Origin: Mycolicibacterium setense
GTDB lineage: Bacteria; Actinomycetota; Actinomycetes; Mycobacteriales; Mycobacteriaceae
DNA length: 64,000 nucleotides
Direction: 5' to 3'
NCBI RefSeq assembly: GCF_000805385.1
Contig: NZ_JTJW01000006.1
Location: 744,001-808,000, forward strand
Shown here: positions 40,897 through 48,873 of the stretch, one piece after another
Layout of the letters: each line of letters opens with the position of its first letter
How positions within the stretch are numbered: position 1 is the stretch's first letter
Notes under the pieces: generated by a model
What the model saw: the letters and a program-made list of their open reading frames with translations, nothing else
Database searches by the model: none
What the model was told of the DNA's origin: nothing
Translations under genes and position numbers: made by a program

Positions 40897-41553
40897 TCAG
40901 CGTCGGTAGGACGGCAGCTTCTCGGCGAGTTCGTCGAAGACGCGCTGGTTGAGGCCGAAGGCCAGTTTCACCTCGTCGACCACGCGGGCGATCTCATCGT
41001 CGTCGAGGCCGAGACCGTCGAGGCGGGCGCGGTAGGCGTCCTTGTACGGCTTGGGCCGCATCGGGAAGTGATAGAACGCCAGACCTTCGTCGTCGAGGTC
41101 GAACGAACGCCCCAGGATGCGGCCGATGGCCTGGCCCCCGGAGAGGTCACCGAGGTAACGGGTGTAGTGGTGTGCCAAGAGCGCACCGCCCCAAGGGAAA
41201 TCGGTGAAGCGCGCGCAGTAGGCGCGCACCGCGGGTGAGTCGATCTCGCGATCTGCGCCGGGGGCCCAATGGGCCAGGTCGGCGTCGAGGGCCTCCAACC
41301 GCTCGAGCGCGGGGTCGTACACGGCGGCGACGAGGGGGTCGTCGCGATGTTCGCGGACGGCGGTCTCCAGCGCGGCATAGATCGCCCGCAACCGCAGCAG
41401 GTAGTCGACGTAGCCCTGCTCGTTGACCCGGCCGTTCAGGAGCTCGGTGACAAACGGCGACTGCTCGGCCGCGTCGTGCTGGTCGGTCGAGTCCTGACGC
41501 ATCGCTGCCGACAGTGAACGGACGGACTCGGTTGCGACGGCGCTTGGCGGCAT
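40897..41553 (-). CDS. Biliverdin-type haem oxygenase (HO-1/HmuO family)
   Basis: Breaks haem to biliverdin (or a related product), CO and Fe2+, freeing iron. The 218-residue length fits bacterial HmuO. The proximal haem ligand His26 lies in STDQHDAAEQSPF, and the distal helix carries GDLSGGQAIG (Gly135, Asp136), the HO-1-family hallmark that fixes the distal kink and the catalytic water network. This is a different family from mycobacterial MhuD. The start at 41553 is chosen because GGAG lies six bases before the ATG; a GTG four codons earlier is less likely. A 33-bp palindrome lies 31 bp upstream, and a tetR gene precedes it. Confidence 0.93.
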   Translation of the reverse strand: MPPSAVATESVRSLSAAMRQDSTDQHDAAEQSPFVTELLNGRVNEQGYVDYLLRLRAIYAALETAVREHRDDPLVAAVYDPALERLEALDADLAHWAPGADREIDSPAVRAYCARFTDFPWGGALLAHHYTRYLGDLSGGQAIGRILGRSFDLDDEGLAFYHFPMRPKPYKDAYRARLDGLGLDDDEIARVVDEVKLAFGLNQRVFDELAEKLPSYRR

Positions 41554-41583
41554 ACTCGGCTCCACTTGGTAGGGCTCAACTTT

Positions 41584-41616
41584 GACATGTTGTCAGCATG
41601 ATGCTGACAACATGTC
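41584..41616. promoter_or_regulatory. 33-bp perfect palindrome, probable TetR operator
   Basis: Two 16-base arms are exact reverse complements around a single central G. Each arm contains an 11-bp sub-palindrome, GACATGTTGTC at 41584-41594 and its complement GACAACATGTC at 41606-41616, 22 bp centre to centre. This is a typical layout for two TetR dimers. It sits between tetR and the haem oxygenase gene; the upstream region of tetR itself has no copy. Confidence 0.8.
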
Positions 41617-41674
41617 GGAAACCTAACACGGCGCCGACGGGTTCGGGGAGCTACGGATTGAGGGCGGGTCGCGG

Positions 41675-42241
41675 CTACGGCGTGGCGCCGAGTGCCCGCA
41701 GGACGAAACGTTCGATTGCCTCCACCGGAAGGTGGCGCGGTGCCAGGCATGCATGAATCAACGACAGCGTGGCGGGCTCGTCGTCGATGACGAACTGCCC
41801 GGCGGCCACACCCTGAGCCAGGATCTCGCGGAGCACGTCCTCGACCGCCACCACGTGGTCGCGGATGGCCAGCATCGTTTCGGTGGACAGTGCGCCGTAG
41901 AGCTGCATGCCCATGCCCATGTGGAATTCCTGCCCGGCCTCGAGCTGATGCCGGATGTAGACCCCCAGGCGTCCGACCGGATCGTCGACCTCGGACAGGG
42001 CATCCCGCAGCCCGTCGAGGTAGCGGGTCGTCTCGTGTGAGGCGAAGGCGATCACCACCGATTCCTTGTCGGGGAAGTGGTGATAGATCGCGGTCCGGCC
42101 GATCCCGGCCTCTGCCGCCAGTTTGGCCATGGTGATCGCGTCGAAGCTGTGCTCGGCCATGAGTGTGGCGAAAGCCTCGAAAATGCGCTGTTGGACCAGC
42201 TCGCGGTGTTCTTCGACCGATGAGGCGCTGATCCTGGGCAC
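41675..42241 (-). CDS. TetR-family transcriptional regulator
   Basis: A 188-residue TetR repressor. The N-terminal HTH (about 20-65) reads FDAITMAKLAAEAGIGRTA followed by IYHHFPDKESVVIAF, the family consensus. The C-terminal ligand-binding half is helical with several Met/His residues (EFHMGMGMQLYG), possibly a pocket. The gene is the first of a minus-strand series tetR - haem oxygenase - PPE. The palindrome in front of the haem oxygenase gene is its likely target. Haem or a breakdown product is a possible ligand, but this is inference. Confidence 0.88.
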   Translation of the reverse strand: MPRISASSVEEHRELVQQRIFEAFATLMAEHSFDAITMAKLAAEAGIGRTAIYHHFPDKESVVIAFASHETTRYLDGLRDALSEVDDPVGRLGVYIRHQLEAGQEFHMGMGMQLYGALSTETMLAIRDHVVAVEDVLREILAQGVAAGQFVIDDEPATLSLIHACLAPRHLPVEAIERFVLRALGATP

Positions 42242-42358
42242 GCTCGACTCTAACGCCCGCTGCGGAATCCGAAGCTGTTAGTCCAGCCTTAGCAATCGGC
42301 CGGTGATCCTGCGGTCCACTACAGTCTCGGTACTCAATTGAATGAAGGGTGGTACTTC

Positions 42359-44026
42359 GTGCTGCAGGCTTTGCGGGGTTCGGCCATCCCTTCGCGCGTG
42401 GCCGCTGCGGCGCGCACCCTGCATCCGGTCGGATTGTCGCTGGCGCTGCTGTTCTTCGCCTGGTCGATGAGCCCGTCTCTGCTGCCGCGCGCCTGGTATC
42501 TGCAAGGAGTCGCGACGGGTATCAGCGTCGGGATCGGGTACGGGTTGGGGTGCGCTCTCGCGTGGGTGGTCCGCCGCTGCGGGGTCAGCCCGCCGTGGTC
42601 GTCGCGAACCCGCAAAATCGGGTGGTGGACGCTGGCCGGTGCGGCTGTCGTGGTCGTCCCGACGTTTCTCGTGCTCGGATCGTGGTGGCAGCAGATCCTG
42701 CGCGATCTGATCGGCATGCCGCGCACCGAGCGGTCCTTCTACCTCCTGGTGTTGTTGATCGCGGTGGCCATCGCGTTGGCGCTTGTCGCCATCGGGCGTG
42801 GATTACGTTGGGCCACCAATCGTTTGACAGTGGTGGGCGGCCGGGTCGTGCCCGGCCCGGTGGCCAGGCTGGCCGCGGTGGTGATCGTGGTGGCACTGCT
42901 GGTGATGGGGCTCGACGGCGCGTTGCATCGTGGACTTCTGACCATGGCCGAACGTTCCGCGAAGGTGGCCGACAAGAGCACCGCCGAGGGTGTGACGCAA
43001 CCGAGCGCACCGGAGCGTTCCGGTTCGCCGGCCTCGGCGCAGGCGTGGGATTCGCTCGGCCGGGAAGGTCGCACCTTCGTGGCCGGAGGCCCGAGCGCGC
43101 AACAGATCTCGACGGTGACCGGTGCTCCGGCGCTCACCCCGATCCGGGTATACGCGGGCCGCACATCTGCGGACAGTGTCGCAGGCATCGCCGAGCGGGT
43201 GATCGCCGAACTGCACCGCACCCACGCCTTCGAGCGCAAGGTGCTGGCTGTGGTGACGACGACGGGCCGGGGCTGGGTGAACCCGAACGTGGCGGCCGCG
43301 CTCGAATACGTCAACGGCGGGAACACCGCGATCGCGTCCATGCAGTATTCCTTCCTGCCCAGCGCGCTGTCCTTCATCGCCGACCGCGAGACCCCGCCCC
43401 TGGCAGGCCAGGCGTTGTTCGAAGCGGTGCACCGGGTTTGGGCGGCCCTGCCGGAAGCCAAGCGTCCGAAACTGGTGGTGTTCGGGGAGAGCCTGGGGTC
43501 CTTCGGCGGCCAGTCGGCATTTGCCTCTGGTGCCGACATCGTCGCCCGCACCGACGGTGCGCTGTTGGTCGGCACACCCAATTTCGCGCAGCCGTGGGGC
43601 AGGCTCACCGCCAACCGGGACGCCGGCTCGCTGGAGCGACTGCCGGTGGTCGACGGTGGCCGTCACATCCGGTTCGCGTCCCGCACCTCCGATGTGAATC
43701 TGGCCGGCTCGTGGGAGTTTCCGCGCGTGGTGTTCTGGCAGCATGCCAGTGACCCGATCACCTGGTGGTCGTTCGATCTGCTGTTGCACCGCCCGGACTG
43801 GTTGCGGGAGCCGCTGGGGCCCGATGTGGACCCGGGAATGCGCTGGCTGCCGTTCGTCACGTTCTGGCAGGTGACGCTGGACATGATCTTCTCCGCCGAG
43901 GTGCCCTACGGGTACGGGCATGCCTTCGGCCCGGACGCCGCCGACCTGTGGGTCGACATCCTGGATCCGCCGCACTGGGATCCGGCCATGACACAACGAA
44001 TTCAGGATGCGATCACCGTCGGTTGA
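42359..44026 (+). CDS. Alpha/beta-hydrolase family membrane protein
   Basis: A 555-residue protein with four membrane helices in the N-terminal ~200 residues (HPVGLSLALLFFAWSMSPSL first) and a C-terminal hydrolase-like domain of about 330 residues. The nucleophile elbow is VVFGESLGSFGGQSAF (GxSxG), preceded by SMQYSFLPSALSFI. It resembles the mycobacterial Rv1069c-type membrane hydrolases. The GTG at 42359 follows AAGGGTGG by eight bases; a TTG at 42338 is an alternative. It is divergent from tetR. The substrate is unknown. Confidence 0.82.
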   Translation: MLQALRGSAIPSRVAAAARTLHPVGLSLALLFFAWSMSPSLLPRAWYLQGVATGISVGIGYGLGCALAWVVRRCGVSPPWSSRTRKIGWWTLAGAAVVVVPTFLVLGSWWQQILRDLIGMPRTERSFYLLVLLIAVAIALALVAIGRGLRWATNRLTVVGGRVVPGPVARLAAVVIVVALLVMGLDGALHRGLLTMAERSAKVADKSTAEGVTQPSAPERSGSPASAQAWDSLGREGRTFVAGGPSAQQISTVTGAPALTPIRVYAGRTSADSVAGIAERVIAELHRTHAFERKVLAVVTTTGRGWVNPNVAAALEYVNGGNTAIASMQYSFLPSALSFIADRETPPLAGQALFEAVHRVWAALPEAKRPKLVVFGESLGSFGGQSAFASGADIVARTDGALLVGTPNFAQPWGRLTANRDAGSLERLPVVDGGRHIRFASRTSDVNLAGSWEFPRVVFWQHASDPITWWSFDLLLHRPDWLREPLGPDVDPGMRWLPFVTFWQVTLDMIFSAEVPYGYGHAFGPDAADLWVDILDPPHWDPAMTQRIQDAITVG

Positions 44027-44050
44027 GGTGCGGGCAGAACCCGCTCGCCG

Positions 44051-45040
44051 TCATCGGAACACATCGCGGAACAGCTCGCGCCACATCGCCTTGCCGCCGA
44101 GATCGTCAACGCCACCCTCGTGACGGCCCAACGATGACCAGACCATCCGAAGCTGCTCACGGCCGCCGGGAAGCTCTTCGAGGCTCGGATTACACCACCT
44201 CTGGTAGTACTCGCTGGCCCGGTATGTCTCACCGTGTTTCCGGAATCCGGCCAGCAACCTGAACTCGACGATCCACGGAACGGCGGCCGCGATTGTGGTC
44301 GGGATCTTGACGTACCACGCAATCACCGGAACCGCGAATGGCGCGAGAAGGTCGAAGGCGTAGTGCAGGTTCGCGGGATACAGCCATTTGGTGCCCTCCT
44401 CCAGCAGGTGGGCAATATTCAGGCTGAACCACCATGCTGCGGCGGTGATAGTCCAGCCGACCCAGGGCCAGTGCAGCGATACGACTTTGACGAACAGGAA
44501 CCAACTGGTCAGGACGTGAAGACAGACCGCGATCTGCATGGCCCAGAAACAGATGATCAGGATCCACAACACGAAGCCGAGAAATACCTGTGCTCCCAGA
44601 GTGATGCCGCGTGCCCACATCATGAAGGCCGTCGTCGCGAACCAGAGAAGGGTGGCCCCGAACAGCGCCCACTGACCCGCTTTCTTCCAACCGGTCGCCG
44701 CCCTGATGTCGGGCAGGATTCTGGTCTTGACCGCCACGATCAGGGCCACCATCACAGCCACTGCGCACGAGTTGGCGAGGATGTTGGGATAGAAAGCCGC
44801 CGCGCCCAGAAGCTCGCCGAGAAACTCGGGAGTGCGTGACATCGCCTGCGCGACGAGCCTGGCCGTCGCATTCAGAGCCCACACTGAAGCGGCGAGGATC
44901 AAGAATGTGGCAATCATCATCGGGAGCATGCGGTGCAACCGCGCGCCGCGATTGCTGCGTTTGAAGCTCTCCTGAATCTCGCGATGCCACCGGTAATAAC
45001 TGCCGGCCGTGGTCCGCAGTCCCCGTGAGATGGTGACCAT
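44051..45040 (-). CDS. Multi-pass membrane protein of unknown function
   Basis: I do not recognise this 329-residue protein. It has a basic, aromatic N-terminus (YYRWHREIQESFKRSN), followed by about seven hydrophobic segments between residues 38 and 255, several rich in Trp and Phe (LHWPWVGWTITAAAWWFSL). The C-terminal ~70 residues are hydrophilic (HGETYRASEYYQRWCNP). No signal peptide, enzyme motif or transporter signature is evident. It is convergent with the hydrolase gene and lies just after a tRNA-Gly on the same strand. Confidence 0.65.
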   Translation of the reverse strand: MVTISRGLRTTAGSYYRWHREIQESFKRSNRGARLHRMLPMMIATFLILAASVWALNATARLVAQAMSRTPEFLGELLGAAAFYPNILANSCAVAVMVALIVAVKTRILPDIRAATGWKKAGQWALFGATLLWFATTAFMMWARGITLGAQVFLGFVLWILIICFWAMQIAVCLHVLTSWFLFVKVVSLHWPWVGWTITAAAWWFSLNIAHLLEEGTKWLYPANLHYAFDLLAPFAVPVIAWYVKIPTTIAAAVPWIVEFRLLAGFRKHGETYRASEYYQRWCNPSLEELPGGREQLRMVWSSLGRHEGGVDDLGGKAMWRELFRDVFR

Positions 45041-45152
45041 CCCTCTGCCCTCCGCTCTCGACGGCTTTGGGCATGAGTTTCTACGAGGGGTCCGACATCT
45101 TGGTCAGTCGATGGCGGGTGGGCGCGGTTCACAGGCCACCACTGAATACACA

Positions 45153-45179
45153 GACCGCTCGAGCGAAGTCGAGCGGGTC
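45153..45179 (-). terminator. Probable terminator of tRNA-Gly (first copy)
   Basis: CGCTCGA and TCGAGCG form a 7-bp stem, extended by GACC/GGTC with one bulged base, 19 bp downstream of the tRNA-Gly 3' end. On the minus strand it is followed by TGTGTATTC, a weak U-rich stretch. Confidence 0.45.
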
Positions 45180-45188
45180 CTCGTGACC

Positions 45189-45325
45189 GCACCTTTGAGC
45201 GGATGACGGGATTCGAACCCGCGACCCTCACCTTGGCAAGGTGATGCGCTACCAACTGCGCTACATCCGCGCGCCACGAGCGAGATCGTCGCCCGTCGCG
45301 AAGCAGGACATTAGCCCACCAACGC
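45189..45325 (-). repeat. Duplicated tRNA-Gly block, copy 1
   Basis: Besides the tRNA, about 10 bases on its 3' side (CGCACCTT) and about 55 bases on its 5' side (starting GCGCCACG, including GAGATCGTCGCCCGTCGCG) recur at the second locus with only a few changes. The partner block is at about 47976-48112. Confidence 0.75.
45198..45270 (-). tRNA. tRNA-Gly (GCC), copy 1
   Basis: A 73-nt cloverleaf on the minus strand. The acceptor arms GCGGATG and CATCCGC pair, the anticodon loop CTTGCCAAG gives GCC, and the T-arm has the invariant GGGTTCGAATCCC. CCA is not encoded. It is identical in sequence to the copy at 47985-48057, and the flanks are also similar. Confidence 0.97.
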
Positions 45326-45463
45326 GTGAAGGCACAAATCCCTCGGTCTGACATGCATTGTGGGGCAACGTAAGCGGTGCGGCCCACCAACCTGGTAAGG
45401 CTCAGGGCGGCGCTGAACCGGATGCCGGCGGTGGGCGGCAGCGGGCAGTCGTAGGATTCCTGG

Positions 45464-47191
45464 ATGCCGCTCAACGTCGGTGAGACGTTCGTCGTGTTCC
45501 GGATCATTCGACCGCTGGAGTCTGAGGGAACGGGGGAGTTGTACCTCGCTCAGCATCCCAGGCGTTCTGGCCGTGAGGCACTGACGGTGCTTCCCGCGCA
45601 TTGGTCCGCCGAACCCGGCTACCGGGACCGGTTCTTTCGTGACGCGGACCTTGCCGCCACGTTGTGGCATCCCAGCATCGCCAGGGTCCATGATCGCGGA
45701 GAGCACGGCGGACACCTCTGGATATCGACGGATTTCGTCGACGGCACGGATCTCGCGGATCTCCTCGATCAGCGACGCCCAGGCGGCCTATCGCGCGAAC
45801 AGGTTTTCCGCGTCATCCTCGCGATTGCCGGGGCGCTCGACTACGCCCACAAGCACGGGCTGCTGCACCGCGACGTCAGGCCGGCCAACATCATCGTCGC
45901 TGACGTCGACGGCGATACCGAGCCGGGTGCCGTTCTCGTCGGCCTGGGTATCGCCCGCGACGTCAGGCCCGGGGACAGCCCCGGCTACGCGGCACCTGAA
46001 CAGCTGGTGGGGGAGGAGGCCGATGGCCGGGCGGACCAGTACGCCTTGGCCTGCACCGCGTATCACCTCTTGACCGGGACGCAGTTGTTCGCCCACGCTA
46101 ATCCCGCGGTCATGGTGAGTCGCCACGTCAACTCCAAGCCGCCGGCATTGGCCGACATCCGGCCCGAGTTGGCCGACCTCGACCCGGTGCTGGCCAAAGC
46201 GCTCGCCAAGAACCCGGAAGACCGGTTCCCCAGCTGCGGCGCGTTCGCGCACGCGCTGGCCGACGAAACTCCGGTACCCGCACTGACTTTGGCGCCGGCA
46301 CCGGCCGTACCCGTACCCGGCCGACAGAGCGTGTCCCGGGTGCTGCAGAAACCAGGTTGGTTGCCCGCAGCGGCGATCGCCGCCGTCGGCGTCGTCAGTC
46401 TCGGGCTGTGGCAGCTGTGGCCGTCCCCGGACGCCGCAGCGAGTGAACAGCCCAGCTCGCTGCCGAGCACCGACACCGCGACTGTCTCAAATGTGGCGAC
46501 CGCCCCACCGCCCATCGCCCCGGTCTTTGACGGCCTGTACCGCCTCGACTACGACAATCCCGGCGCCACCCTCAACGGCAACCCCTGGCCGGGTGCCGGC
46601 AACCAAATCGCAAGCTATTGGTGGGCATTTCGATCGGCCTGCAAACCGTCGGGGTGTGTCGCCACGTCGACGCGGATGGATGGCTCCAACCATGCCGTCC
46701 CGTACACCGAAGGTGGCGGCATGACAGCCGTGTTCCGCCTGCTGAACAATTCTTGGCAGGCTGGTCCAGGGAGGGGCTCACTGCCCTGCGAGGTGCCCCT
46801 CGTCGGGCAGGCGCAGGCGATGGACACCGCCTTGGCATTGACGCCACAGCCTGACGGCATGCTGGCGGGCGCGCAGACCACCACCATCCAATCCAACGAG
46901 TGCGGGCTGCAAGGTGCGGTGATCACCGTGCCCGTTCGCGCCACCCGGCTCGAAGAGGTTCCGCCGGGCAGCCCGATCGCCGACCCTGTCGCCATCCCGG
47001 ACCTGCTGCCGCCCGTTCCTGCGTTGCCCCCACCGATACCGGCCGGCCCTCCGGTGCCTGCGCCGCCGCTTCCGCCGGCTCCTCCGGTGCTGCCGCCACC
47101 GTCGATCGGCCCGATCATGCCGAGCCCCGTCCCGCCCGCTGTGCCCATGCCGCCGGCCCCGCCACCTCCGGTGCAACTGCCGCCGGCGTAG
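45464..47191 (+). CDS. Membrane-anchored Ser/Thr kinase-like protein, probable pseudokinase
   Basis: A 575-residue protein with the architecture of mycobacterial Pkn kinases. It has a kinase-like domain (1-270), a Pro/Ala juxtamembrane stretch, one membrane helix (about 298-318), and an extracellular part with four cysteines and a Pro-rich tail (about 510-575). Three catalytic elements are changed: the ATP-binding Lys in strand 3 is Thr41 (EALTVLP), the DFG Asp is Gly160 (VGLGIARD), and the Gly-rich loop reads ESEGTGELY. HRDVRPANI (with Asp137) and GYAAPEQL are kept. It probably signals by binding rather than phosphotransfer. It lies between two tRNA-Gly copies. Confidence 0.82.
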   Translation: MPLNVGETFVVFRIIRPLESEGTGELYLAQHPRRSGREALTVLPAHWSAEPGYRDRFFRDADLAATLWHPSIARVHDRGEHGGHLWISTDFVDGTDLADLLDQRRPGGLSREQVFRVILAIAGALDYAHKHGLLHRDVRPANIIVADVDGDTEPGAVLVGLGIARDVRPGDSPGYAAPEQLVGEEADGRADQYALACTAYHLLTGTQLFAHANPAVMVSRHVNSKPPALADIRPELADLDPVLAKALAKNPEDRFPSCGAFAHALADETPVPALTLAPAPAVPVPGRQSVSRVLQKPGWLPAAAIAAVGVVSLGLWQLWPSPDAAASEQPSSLPSTDTATVSNVATAPPPIAPVFDGLYRLDYDNPGATLNGNPWPGAGNQIASYWWAFRSACKPSGCVATSTRMDGSNHAVPYTEGGGMTAVFRLLNNSWQAGPGRGSLPCEVPLVGQAQAMDTALALTPQPDGMLAGAQTTTIQSNECGLQGAVITVPVRATRLEEVPPGSPIADPVAIPDLLPPVPALPPPIPAGPPVPAPPLPPAPPVLPPPSIGPIMPSPVPPAVPMPPAPPPPVQLPPA

Positions 47192-47374
47192 CAGCCGCCT
47201 GGGGGTTTGTCCGGACTCCGTACGGGATCAGCCCAGGCCTCATCGGCATCACCGTTAAGTAGCGCGGGATGAGTAGTGGCGGTCCCTTCGACCAGAACGA
47301 GGCACCCGTAGACGGCCTCACCAATTTTGTTGGTGGCATACCGTCTTTCGAGCGGTGATGACTGAGAATGATCT
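47192..47374. other. Inter-gene stretch with a possible 29-codon frame
   Basis: The 183 bases after the pseudokinase hold no convincing gene. A short frame at 47269-47358 (beginning MSSGGPFDQNE) ends with TGATG, overlapping another tiny frame, but neither has a good ribosome-binding site. A small inverted repeat, CACCAA-TTTTG-TTGGTG, lies near 47320. Confidence 0.4.
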
Positions 47375-47629
47375 GTGGCGATCGACACTGAGGCGCTCAT
47401 GAGCGCGTGGTCTGAGGGCCGCACGGCAAAACTGCGCGCAGCCAACCCGTATTACGGGTAACACCAGTTGGCGAGGATGTGGATGCTCGGCTACAAGAGA
47501 ATGCTGCGTGAACGGTTGGATCGTTCGCCCGCCCGGCAGAAGTACCTGGCTCGCGAGCGCGTCATCGCGGAGTTTGTGGCGCGCAACGGGTATCGGCCCG
47601 CTGCGGTTGATCGCCACCTCCGCGAGTGA
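47375..47629 (+). pseudogene. RMF-like small ORF interrupted by an in-frame stop
   Basis: One frame reads LMSAWSEGRTAKLRAANPYYG, then TAA at 47459-47461, then continues HQLARMWMLGYKRMLRERL and on to a stop at 47627-47629. The pattern of a short helix with Gly, an NPY turn, then a W-x-x-G-Y helix is that of ribosome modulation factor-like proteins (RMF/CrpP). With the stop removed, the product would be about 84 residues from the GTG at 47375 (or 76 from the ATG at 47399). The stop is probably a point mutation. The second half also has an ATG (47477) that could give a 50-residue piece, but its ribosome-binding site is poor. Confidence 0.45.
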
Positions 47630-47758
47630 CGGTGAGCCCGGTCAACTCTGGCGCGACGCCCGCCACAGCTTCGGCGGCCACTTCGTCGTTCTGTGCGTGG
47701 ATCTCGTCGCGATCGTTCATATCTTGACCGTGGTGCGAGTACCTACAGAGAAACGGGC

Positions 47759-47785
47759 AAAAAAATAGCCCCTGATCAGGGGCTA
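47759..47785 (-). terminator. Intrinsic terminator of the Gly-Cys-Val tRNA cluster
   Basis: The 20-bp perfect palindrome TAGCCCCTGATCAGGGGCTA (47766-47785), followed on the minus strand by seven Ts (47765-47759), lies seven bases after the tRNA-Val 3' end. This is a textbook Rho-independent terminator. Confidence 0.9.
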
Positions 47786-47791
47786 TGCTGG

Positions 47792-47863
47792 TGCGCGATA
47801 CTGGGATTGAACCAGTGACCTCTTCCGTGTCAGGGAAGCGCTCTCCCGCTGAGCTAATCGCGC
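47792..47863 (-). tRNA. tRNA-Val (GAC)
   Basis: A 72-nt cloverleaf on the minus strand with acceptor GCGCGAT/ATCGCGC, anticodon loop CTGACAC giving GAC, and T-arm GGTTCAATCCC. The discriminator is A. It is the last tRNA of the Gly-Cys-Val series. Confidence 0.97.
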
Positions 47864-47883
47864 GGGTTGAAACTGTTACTTGG

Positions 47884-47954
47884 AGGTGGAGACGGGAATC
47901 GAACCCGTGTGCACGGCTTTGCAGGCCGTTGCCTCACCACTCGGCCACTCCACC
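47884..47954 (-). tRNA. tRNA-Cys (GCA)
   Basis: A 71-nt minus-strand cloverleaf. Acceptor GGTGGAG/CTCCACC, anticodon loop CTGCAAA giving GCA, T-arm GGGTTCGATTCCC, discriminator U. It is the middle gene of the Gly-Cys-Val tRNA cluster. Confidence 0.97.
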
Positions 47955-47975
47955 GCTGGGGTTGATGCCACAATC

Positions 47976-48112
47976 GCACCTTCGAGCGGATGACGGGATT
48001 CGAACCCGCGACCCTCACCTTGGCAAGGTGATGCGCTACCAACTGCGCTACATCCGCGCGCCACGGGCGAGATCGTCGCCCGTCGCGAAGCAGAACATTA
48101 GTCCACCGATGC
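47976..48112 (-). repeat. Duplicated tRNA-Gly block, copy 2
   Basis: Direct repeat of the block at about 45189-45325. The two blocks are in the same orientation and enclose about 2.65 kb with the pseudokinase gene, the broken RMF-like frame, tRNA-Val and tRNA-Cys. Confidence 0.75.
47985..48057 (-). tRNA. tRNA-Gly (GCC), copy 2
   Basis: A 73-nt minus-strand cloverleaf identical to the copy at 45198-45270. It heads the Gly-Cys-Val cluster, an order also found in other mycobacteria, so this is probably the ancestral locus and the other copy the duplicate. Confidence 0.97.
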
Positions 48113-48166
48113 GCGCAGACACAAATCCCCATGACGGCAGGGCAACGTGCGGCCAACAACCGTGTT

Positions 48167-48670
48167 TCAGAACAGCTGATAGGCCTCCCGTGAAAGGACG
48201 AATCCATGGCGGGTTTTCGTGTCGCGACAGGTGATGCCGGTGTCAGCGCTCTCACATCGCAGTGTTCCGGCGGTGATCGAGTCTCCGTAGCCCAGTTCGG
48301 CGCCCGCGCCCAAGGTGGTGTCGCCCGCGCAGACGAACGCGGCGGGCCTGCCGGGGCTCAACGTGACGCCGTGGCCGTAAGCGAACTCACAACTGGCCGG
48401 GCGCAGTGGTGGTGCCCAGCTACGGTCGCGGATATCGCAGCGCGCCATCGAGGCGTCGAGGTAGCACCCCACGTTGCCCGACGGTGAGGTGAAACCCGTC
48501 AACTCCGTGACCTGCCGATTCACCAGCCGGGAGGTGACCCGAGTGCCGGGCGTTACGGCAACAGTGTCATCTGTCATGGGGGCCGGGCCACTGTGGCAGC
48601 CGGAAAACAGGGCACTAGCAGCAAAAACGGCGCCGCTGACCGCCGGCCAACGGACCCGCAGGTGAACCAT
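48167..48670 (-). CDS. Lipoprotein with DUF6636-like domain
   Basis: A 167-residue exported protein. The signal peptide (MVHLRVRWPAVSGAVFAASA) ends with ALFSGC, a lipobox with Cys24. The mature part has GFTSPSGNVGCYLDASMARC and several paired cysteines with SWAPPLRPASC, LRCESADTGITCRD and a C-terminal HGFVLSREAYQLF, the pattern of DUF6636, seen in mycobacterial lipoproteins and in the outer domains of some Pkn kinases. The ATG at 48670 is chosen because the longer frame has no signal peptide. The function is unknown. Confidence 0.78.
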   Translation of the reverse strand: MVHLRVRWPAVSGAVFAASALFSGCHSGPAPMTDDTVAVTPGTRVTSRLVNRQVTELTGFTSPSGNVGCYLDASMARCDIRDRSWAPPLRPASCEFAYGHGVTLSPGRPAAFVCAGDTTLGAGAELGYGDSITAGTLRCESADTGITCRDTKTRHGFVLSREAYQLF

Positions 48671-48788
48671 GACGGGTGACCATACGCCCGCATTGGCGTG
48701 CATATTTGGCAAATCAAACAAGTGGATCGCGCGGGCACCGATTCGGGCCTCACCGGGCATGCGTGCTAGTGTTCGACGTCGTTCCCAC

Positions 48789-48860
48789 GGTCTCGTAGCT
48801 CAGTGGGAGAGCGTCCGCCTCACACGCGGAAGGTCGCTGGTTCGAACCCAGCCGGGACCA
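48789..48860 (+). tRNA. tRNA-Val (CAC)
   Basis: A 72-nt plus-strand cloverleaf: acceptor GGTCTCG/CGGGACC with a G-U pair, anticodon loop CTCACAC giving CAC, T-arm CTGGTTCGAACCCAG, discriminator A. It is transcribed towards tex and separated from it by a terminator. Confidence 0.97.
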
Positions 48861-48873
48861 CCATCACCTCAGG

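Noticed and set aside
47508..47768. 86-codon frame beyond the RMF-like remnant
   Set aside because: It overlaps the RMF-like frame, runs into the tRNA terminator, and shows no recognisable features.
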